Positions 59,725-64,000 of a DNA stretch of 64,000 bases are shown in pieces (the stretch's first letter is position 1; every line of letters begins with the position of its first letter). The position numbers were made by a program, and so were the translations under genes. Below the pieces are notes generated by a model, which worked only from the letters and a program-made list of their open reading frames with translations, was not told where the DNA came from and did no database searches. This DNA is from Bacteroidales bacterium (lineage in GTDB: Bacteria; Bacteroidota; Bacteroidia; Bacteroidales; P3), in NCBI GenBank assembly GCA_017480225.1, contig JAFVBB010000013.1, forward strand, positions 1-64,000, read 5' to 3'.

Positions 59725-60566
59725 CAGAAGTAGTAGTAGTCGTAGGCGGTCTTGCCTGTGAACGGGAACATCCAGTTGAGCTTGAAGCCCACCACAATGT
59801 CGAAGTATCGGCTGTTGTCCTTGCCGTTGAGCCCCATCACCTTGTCGATTTGGTAGCTGCGCACCGACCAGTTCCAGCATTCGCTAACTTCGAGCATTAT
59901 CTTGAAGTTGGCGTAGGTGGAGTAGTTGCTCATGAAGAGGAAGCCCACTCCCTGCGTCAGCATTATGCCCACACGCTTTTGATCGTAGAGCTTGGCATAG
60001 TCGCCGTTGAGCTGCGGCACCGGGGCTTGGTCGAAGTCTTGAGTGAAGACGGTTTTCTGCGAGAAAGGGCCGACGCTGGCTTTAAGCAGCACGCCGGAGT
60101 TGGGGTTCTTGGGAAGAATGCGGACAATGTAGCCCACGCCCGGACGCGCCGCCAGTCCCCGGTTGTAGGCCGTGAGGTTGCCGTTGTAGCCGCCCCAGCT
60201 GTAGGTCATTATGCCGTCGTGGAACAAGCCGTCGTAGCGCTCGGTGCGGCGCGAGAGGTTGTTGCTGTTAAGCCCGAACCACAGGTCGGCGTCGAGCGAG
60301 ACCATCCAGCCCGAAGCCCACTTGTAGGCCCAGTCAAGCCCGAAGTCGATTGACGGCAGGTCGTAGAGTTCCCTCATCGAGCCTCCAGTGATGCCCTGGC
60401 TGTTGCTGCCTGCCACGGCCTGGGTCATGCCGAAGTCGAACCCCACCATGTGGCACTGCAACGTGTCGGGGGCAAACTTCACCTGCCCCCGCGCCGCGCC
60501 GGGCAGCGTCATGGCAATCACAGCCAACGCAGCCAACAGCCACTTTCTGCGGAAAAAACAGTCCAT
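59724..60566 (-). CDS. Small outer-membrane protein of unknown function
   Basis: 280 residues from ATG (MDCFFRRKWLLAALAV) with signal peptide ending GAARGQ. Strand-like segments alternate (MVSLDADLWFGLNSNN, GVLLKASVGPFSQKTV, FKIMLEVSECWNWSV) and the protein ends YDYYYF, a barrel signal. Eight to ten strands are likely. It is co-transcribed with waaA and the BamA-like gene, suggesting a lipopolysaccharide or envelope role. Confidence 0.75.
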   Translation of the reverse strand: MDCFFRRKWLLAALAVIAMTLPGAARGQVKFAPDTLQCHMVGFDFGMTQAVAGSNSQGITGGSMRELYDLPSIDFGLDWAYKWASGWMVSLDADLWFGLNSNNLSRRTERYDGLFHDGIMTYSWGGYNGNLTAYNRGLAARPGVGYIVRILPKNPNSGVLLKASVGPFSQKTVFTQDFDQAPVPQLNGDYAKLYDQKRVGIMLTQGVGFLFMSNYSTYANFKIMLEVSECWNWSVRSYQIDKVMGLNGKDNSRYFDIVVGFKLNWMFPFTGKTAYDYYYF

Positions 60567-60616
60567 GCGCAATATTGTTTCTTCGTTTTGCGTTACTGGC
60601 GTGAAACGCCGTGAGG

Positions 60617-60629
60617 GCGTTTTTATTGC
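60617..60629 (-). repeat. CAATAAAA-type motif before the 280-residue membrane-protein gene
   Basis: On the minus strand CAATAAAAACGCC, with GGCGTTTCACGCCAGT following, similar to the other members. A TTTTTTTG lies 11 bases upstream. Distance to the start codon is about 60 bases. Confidence 0.45.
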
Positions 60630-60725
60630 GTTGTGGCGGCAAAAAAATGAGCCCCGGCCAGCGGCTGGCGCTGCCCCGGCGCAAGAATTATGGCCAAGAA
60701 AGAACAAACAACAGAATAAACAACA

Positions 60726-62198
60726 ATGGCAAAAGACTTTACAAAACGGTCGGAGAACTACTCCGAGTGGTATAACGAACTGGTGGTGCGAGCCGACCTG
60801 GCCGAGCAGAGCGCCGTGCGCGGATGCATGGTGATCAAGCCCTACGGCTACGCTATCTGGGAAAAGATGCAGCACGAGCTTGACCGCATGTTCAAGGCCA
60901 CCGGGCACCAGAACGCCTACTTCCCCCTCTTCATTCCCAAAAGCTTCCTCAGCCGCGAGGCCGAGCACGTGGAGGGCTTCGCCAAGGAATGCGCCGTGGT
61001 CACGCACCACCGCCTGATGAACGACCCCAACGGCGGCGGCGTGGTGGTCGACCCCAGCGCCAGGCTTGAGGAGGAACTCATCGTCCGCCCCACCAGCGAG
61101 ACCATCATTTGGAGCACCTACAAGAACTGGATCAAGTCCTACCGCGACCTGCCCATCCTCTGCAACCAGTGGGCCAACGTGGTGCGTTGGGAGATGCGCA
61201 CACGCATGTTCCTGCGCACAGCCGAGTTCCTTTGGCAGGAGGGACACACGGCCCACGCCACGCGCGAGGAGGCCGAGGCCGAGACGCGCCGTATGCTCGA
61301 GGTCTACGCCGAGTTTGCCGAGAAGTATATGGCCATGCCTGTGCTCAAAGGCCATAAGAGCCCCAACGAGCGCTTCGCAGGCGCCCTCGACACCCTCTGC
61401 ATCGAGGCCATGATGCAGGACGGCAAGGCCCTGCAGGCCGGCACCAGCCACTTCCTCGGGCAGAACTTCGCCAAGGCTTTCGAGGTGCAGTTCCTCAACA
61501 AGCAGAATCAGCTGGAATATGTCTGGGCCACCTCGTGGGGCGTGAGCACACGCCTTATGGGCGCCCTCATCATGACCCACAGCGACGACAACGGCCTCGT
61601 GCTGCCGCCCCGCCTGGCACCCATACACGTGGCCATAGTGCCCATAGCGAAGAGCGACGCGCAGATGGAGCAGCTCGACGCTCACATCGCACCTGTGGTC
61701 AAGGCGCTCGAAGCCAAGGGTCTCACCGTGAAGTACGACAACCGCACCGAGCAGAAGCCAGGCTGGAAGTTCAACGAATACGAGTTCAAGGGCGTGCCTG
61801 TGCGCCTCGCCATAGGCCCGCGCGACATGGAGCAGGGCACCTGCGAGGTGTGCCGCCGCGACACGCTGGAGAAGTCTGTCGTGCCGATAGAGGGCATTGC
61901 CGACTATGTGGCGCACCTCATGGACGAGATACAGGCCAACCTCTACCGCAAGGCCGCCGACTTCCGCGAGCAGCACACGCGCCGTGTCGACACCTGGGAG
62001 GAGTTCAAGGTGGAGATTGAGAAGAACGGTTTCCTGCTCTGCCACTGGGACGGCACCGCCGAGACCGAGGAGCGCATCAAGGAGGAGACCAAGGCCACCA
62101 TACGCTGCATACCCTTCGACGCGCCCGACGAGGAGGGCTGCTGCATTTACAGCGGCCGCCCGAGCCACCGCCGTGTGGTCTTCGCCCGCAGCTACTGA
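60726..62198 (+). CDS. proS: Prolyl-tRNA synthetase (eukaryal/archaeal-type)
   Basis: 490 residues of class [17 protein letters not shown] opens the protein, as in the short ProRS type that lacks an editing insert. [16 protein letters not shown] and [15 protein letters not shown] are class II motifs, and [15 protein letters not shown] starts the anticodon domain. It ends [10 protein letters not shown]. It charges proline. Starts in AT-poor sequence without an evident promoter. Confidence 0.96.
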   Translation: MAKDFTKRSENYSEWYNELVVRADLAEQSAVRGCMVIKPYGYAIWEKMQHELDRMFKATGHQNAYFPLFIPKSFLSREAEHVEGFAKECAVVTHHRLMNDPNGGGVVVDPSARLEEELIVRPTSETIIWSTYKNWIKSYRDLPILCNQWANVVRWEMRTRMFLRTAEFLWQEGHTAHATREEAEAETRRMLEVYAEFAEKYMAMPVLKGHKSPNERFAGALDTLCIEAMMQDGKALQAGTSHFLGQNFAKAFEVQFLNKQNQLEYVWATSWGVSTRLMGALIMTHSDDNGLVLPPRLAPIHVAIVPIAKSDAQMEQLDAHIAPVVKALEAKGLTVKYDNRTEQKPGWKFNEYEFKGVPVRLAIGPRDMEQGTCEVCRRDTLEKSVVPIEGIADYVAHLMDEIQANLYRKAADFREQHTRRVDTWEEFKVEIEKNGFLLCHWDGTAETEERIKEETKATIRCIPFDAPDEEGCCIYSGRPSHRRVVFARSY

Positions 62199-62228
62199 CC
62201 GTGGTTTCTTTGTCGTAGAACGACTGTA

Positions 62229-62254
62229 GGCCGCCCCCTGTGGCGGCCTTTTCT
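62229..62254 (+). terminator. Terminator of proS
   Basis: GGCCGCC pairs with GGCGGCC around CCCTGT, followed by TTTTCTT. Confidence 0.8.
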
Positions 62255-62286
62255 TGTTTCCCGGCAGTGCCGGCAGGGTGCTGGCG

Positions 62287-62428
62287 CCGTTTGTTCTCCG
62301 ATTGATGTCCGATTGTTCTTCGATTGTTCTCCGATTGCAAATCGAAGAACAATCGAAGAACAATCGGAGAACAATCGAAGAACAGACGGCCTTGGTATTG
62401 CTTTTATGCCTTGTTTGGCTGGTTTTCA
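62287..62428 (-). repeat. Hairpin element, copy 5 (reverse orientation, GGACATCA subtype)
   Basis: Read on the minus strand it has head AACCAGCC..GGCCGTC, left arm A-B-A-A, loop TTGCA, right arm B', A', ATCGGACATCA, B'. Foldable core 62287-62389. The right-arm order equals copies 2 and 4. It begins 33 bases past the proS terminator. 62429-62566 holds no gene. Confidence 0.95.
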
Positions 62429-62566
62429 GTGTGATATATCTTGCATGTTGCTATAACTGTTTGTTAATCAATCTTATTGCAGGGTGTATTTTTGTTGTTT
62501 CGTGGCGTGGTGCGGAGCTGTTGGGGCGGGCTCGCTTTTTTTTCGTGGTGTGTGCTTTTTTTTGTG

Positions 62567-62574
62567 TAATTTTG
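62567..62574 (+). promoter_or_regulatory. -7 box placed directly before cutC
   Basis: TAATTTTG lies 4 bases before the ATG. A transcript starting at the usual distance would have almost no leader. The -33 element is unclear. Confidence 0.55.
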
Positions 62575-62578
62575 CGCC

Positions 62579-63259
62579 ATGATACAGGTTGAGATATGCA
62601 CGCCGTCTGCGGCTTCGGCCAAGGCGGCTAAAGAGGGTGGGGCACAGCGCGTTGAGTTGTGTCGCGACTTGCCTTGCGGCGGCCTTACGCCGACCGACGG
62701 CGACATTGAATACTGCGTGCGCGGGCTCGGTCTGCGCACCCATGTGCTGGTGCGCCCGCGTCCGGGCAACTTCTATTACAACGCGGCCGAGGTGGAGGAG
62801 ATCATGGCCACCATAGAGTGCTGCCGCCGTCTGGGCGCTGCTGCCGTGGTGGTGGGTTTCCTCGACTACGAGGGGCGTGTCGACGCGGGGCTCACGCGCC
62901 GTGCCGTCGAGGCGGCGGGTCCGATGGAGGTCACCTTCCACCGTGCCTTCGACGAGGCCTGCCAGCCACCGCTGGAGGCCCTGCGTGTCATTGCCGACTG
63001 CGGCTGCACGCGCCTGCTCACCAGCGGCCAGCGTGCCACCGCCATCGAGGGCGCGGAGGTCATTGCCAGCCTGGTGGGCGCCACTCCGGTGCGGATACTG
63101 GCAGGCAGTGGGGTGACCCCGATGAACGCACGGCGCCTGGTGGAGCTCACCGGGGTGGGCGAGGTGCATGGCTCGTGCAAGACCCTCCTTCCCGACGGCA
63201 CCCCGCAGACCGACGCCGCACAGGTGAGGGCACTGGTTGAACAAATGAAAGCTTACTGA
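62579..63259 (+). CDS. cutC: CutC family protein
   Basis: 226 residues, TIM-barrel. Family opening IQVEICTPSAASAKAAKEGG and RVELCRDLPCGGLTP are clear. Then VLVRPRPGNFYYN, VTFHRAFDEA, RLLTSGQ and ILAGSGVTP appear in order. CutC was first linked to copper handling, but its biochemical role is unproven. It is translated nearly from the promoter and overlaps nothing. The lipoprotein gene follows by 2 bases. Confidence 0.93.
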   Translation: MIQVEICTPSAASAKAAKEGGAQRVELCRDLPCGGLTPTDGDIEYCVRGLGLRTHVLVRPRPGNFYYNAAEVEEIMATIECCRRLGAAAVVVGFLDYEGRVDAGLTRRAVEAAGPMEVTFHRAFDEACQPPLEALRVIADCGCTRLLTSGQRATAIEGAEVIASLVGATPVRILAGSGVTPMNARRLVELTGVGEVHGSCKTLLPDGTPQTDAAQVRALVEQMKAY

Positions 63260-63261
63260 TT

Positions 63262-64000
63262 ATGAATGCCAAGAGAATAGCCATCTTTGCCGCCGCGCTG
63301 TCGCTGCTGGCGGCCTGCAACCGCGACCCGCACTTCATCAGCGACGCGGACTACCGCGCCGAGGTGCAAGCCGACTTCGAGGGCCGCCGGGCGCAGTTCC
63401 CCATGCTCGACCTGCGGCTCGACACCCTGTGCACCGCCGAGCGCGAGGCCATGGAGTTCCTCTATGCCTACATGCCGTTGAGCGACCTGGCCGACTACCC
63501 AGCGCAGTTCTACCTTGACCAGGTTCGCACTGCCTTCCGCGCCCGCAGCGAGATGGCGTGGGGCAAGCGTGTGCCAGAGGATGTGTTCCGCCACTTCGTG
63601 CTGGTCTACCGCGTGAACAACGAGAACCTCGACACGGCCCGGCAGCTGATGTTCCGCGAGCTGAAAGAACGCGTGCAGGGCATGACCATGGAGCAGGCCG
63701 CCCTGGAGGTGAACCATTGGTGCCACGAGCATGTGGCCTACCGCGCCAGCGACGGCCGCACCAGCGCCCCGCTGGCCACAATGCGCACCAGCCTGGGCCG
63801 CTGTGGCGAGGAGAGCACCTTCGCCGTCACAGCGCTGCGGTCGGTGGGCATACCGGCGCGCCAGTGCTACACGCCCCGCTGGGCGCACTGCGACGACAAC
63901 CACGCCTGGGTAGAGGTGTGGGTGGACGGCGAGTGGAAGTTCTGCGGCGCCTGCGAGCCCGACCCGAGGCTCGACATGGGCTGGTTCTCCATTCCCAGCA
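63262..64000 (+). CDS. Transglutaminase-like lipoprotein (partial, C-terminus beyond the right edge)
   Basis: 246 codons to the window edge, no stop. The lipobox is LSLLAACNR. The transglutaminase-like core shows Cys in GRCGEEST, His in DDNHAWVEV and Asp in CEPDPRL, the Cys-His-Asp triad. Proteins of this kind often cleave or modify peptides in the periplasm or at the surface. It starts 2 bases after the cutC stop, so the pair is likely one transcript. Confidence 0.88.
   Translation, partial: MNAKRIAIFAAALSLLAACNRDPHFISDADYRAEVQADFEGRRAQFPMLDLRLDTLCTAEREAMEFLYAYMPLSDLADYPAQFYLDQVRTAFRARSEMAWGKRVPEDVFRHFVLVYRVNNENLDTARQLMFRELKERVQGMTMEQAALEVNHWCHEHVAYRASDGRTSAPLATMRTSLGRCGEESTFAVTALRSVGIPARQCYTPRWAHCDDNHAWVEVWVDGEWKFCGACEPDPRLDMGWFSIPS

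Noticed and set aside
1-64000. Insertion sequences, prophage or conjugative element
   Set aside because: No transposase, integrase, relaxase or phage structural gene was seen in any frame I examined.

Overview
The window reads as chromosomal DNA of a GC-rich member of the order Bacteroidales (phylum Bacteroidota). Several promoters match the Bacteroidota sigma pattern TTTG, about 19-22 bases, then TAnnTTTG. Start codons mostly lack a Shine-Dalgarno sequence. The gene content is also typical: Omp28-type lipoprotein, a porin-like DUF6029 protein, DUF6427 and DUF6913 proteins, a subtilase with a type IX-style C-terminal tail, DPP IV, and many short signal peptides with a lipobox. I cannot name the genus. 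Most genes are strongly GC-rich; the first 3.5 kb is less so and is partly decayed.

Layout. 1-3400: a minus-strand operon of a bicupin lipoprotein, an alpha/beta-hydrolase lipoprotein and an Fe-dependent alcohol dehydrogenase cut by the window edge, behind remnants of an aldo/keto reductase and a RhuM-type gene. 3600-11000: an MFS transporter, tRNA-Val, a ComEA-like DNA-binding protein and a 1509-residue exported protein of unknown function. 11300-16000: three small lipoproteins, rpsA and an SDR enzyme. 16000-22000: a subtilase, then DUF6427, rnhB, DUF6913, dapA and a polyprenyl synthase in one tight run. 22000-30400: TlpA, DUF6029 porin, Omp28, MATE pump, patatin, two glycosyltransferases, tRNA-Met. 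30500-34000: anmK with an SGNH/MBOAT O-acylation pair. 34400-41000: a deoxyhypusine-synthase-like protein, DPP IV, a CsgG-like protein and a dipeptidase. 41000-50000: a CPA2 antiporter, the kdsD-kdsA-ispD-ECF-S operon, MORN protein, mtaB and hemW. 50000-60600: an NPCBM-rich protein, SPOR protein, universal stress protein, phosphoesterase, EamA transporter, a BamA-like lipoprotein, waaA and a small outer-membrane protein. 60700-64000: proS, cutC and a transglutaminase-like lipoprotein running off the edge.

Functional links. Kdo synthesis (kdsD, kdsA) and Kdo transfer (waaA) both lie here, as do isoprenoid steps (ispD, polyprenyl synthase), so envelope biogenesis is the main theme. The TlpA-DUF6029-Omp28 run and the MBOAT-SGNH-anmK run look like envelope operons.

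The most unusual signal is non-coding. Five dispersed copies of a hairpin element are each built from four 11-bp units facing four complementary units across a 5-nt loop, preceded by a conserved head of about 40 bp. Three of the five lie just past the terminator of the upstream gene. Two other repeat types occur: a TAGGAGTTG-unit repeat (two copies) and a CAATAAAA-type motif in front of several genes. No transposase, phage, CRISPR array or rRNA operon was seen.
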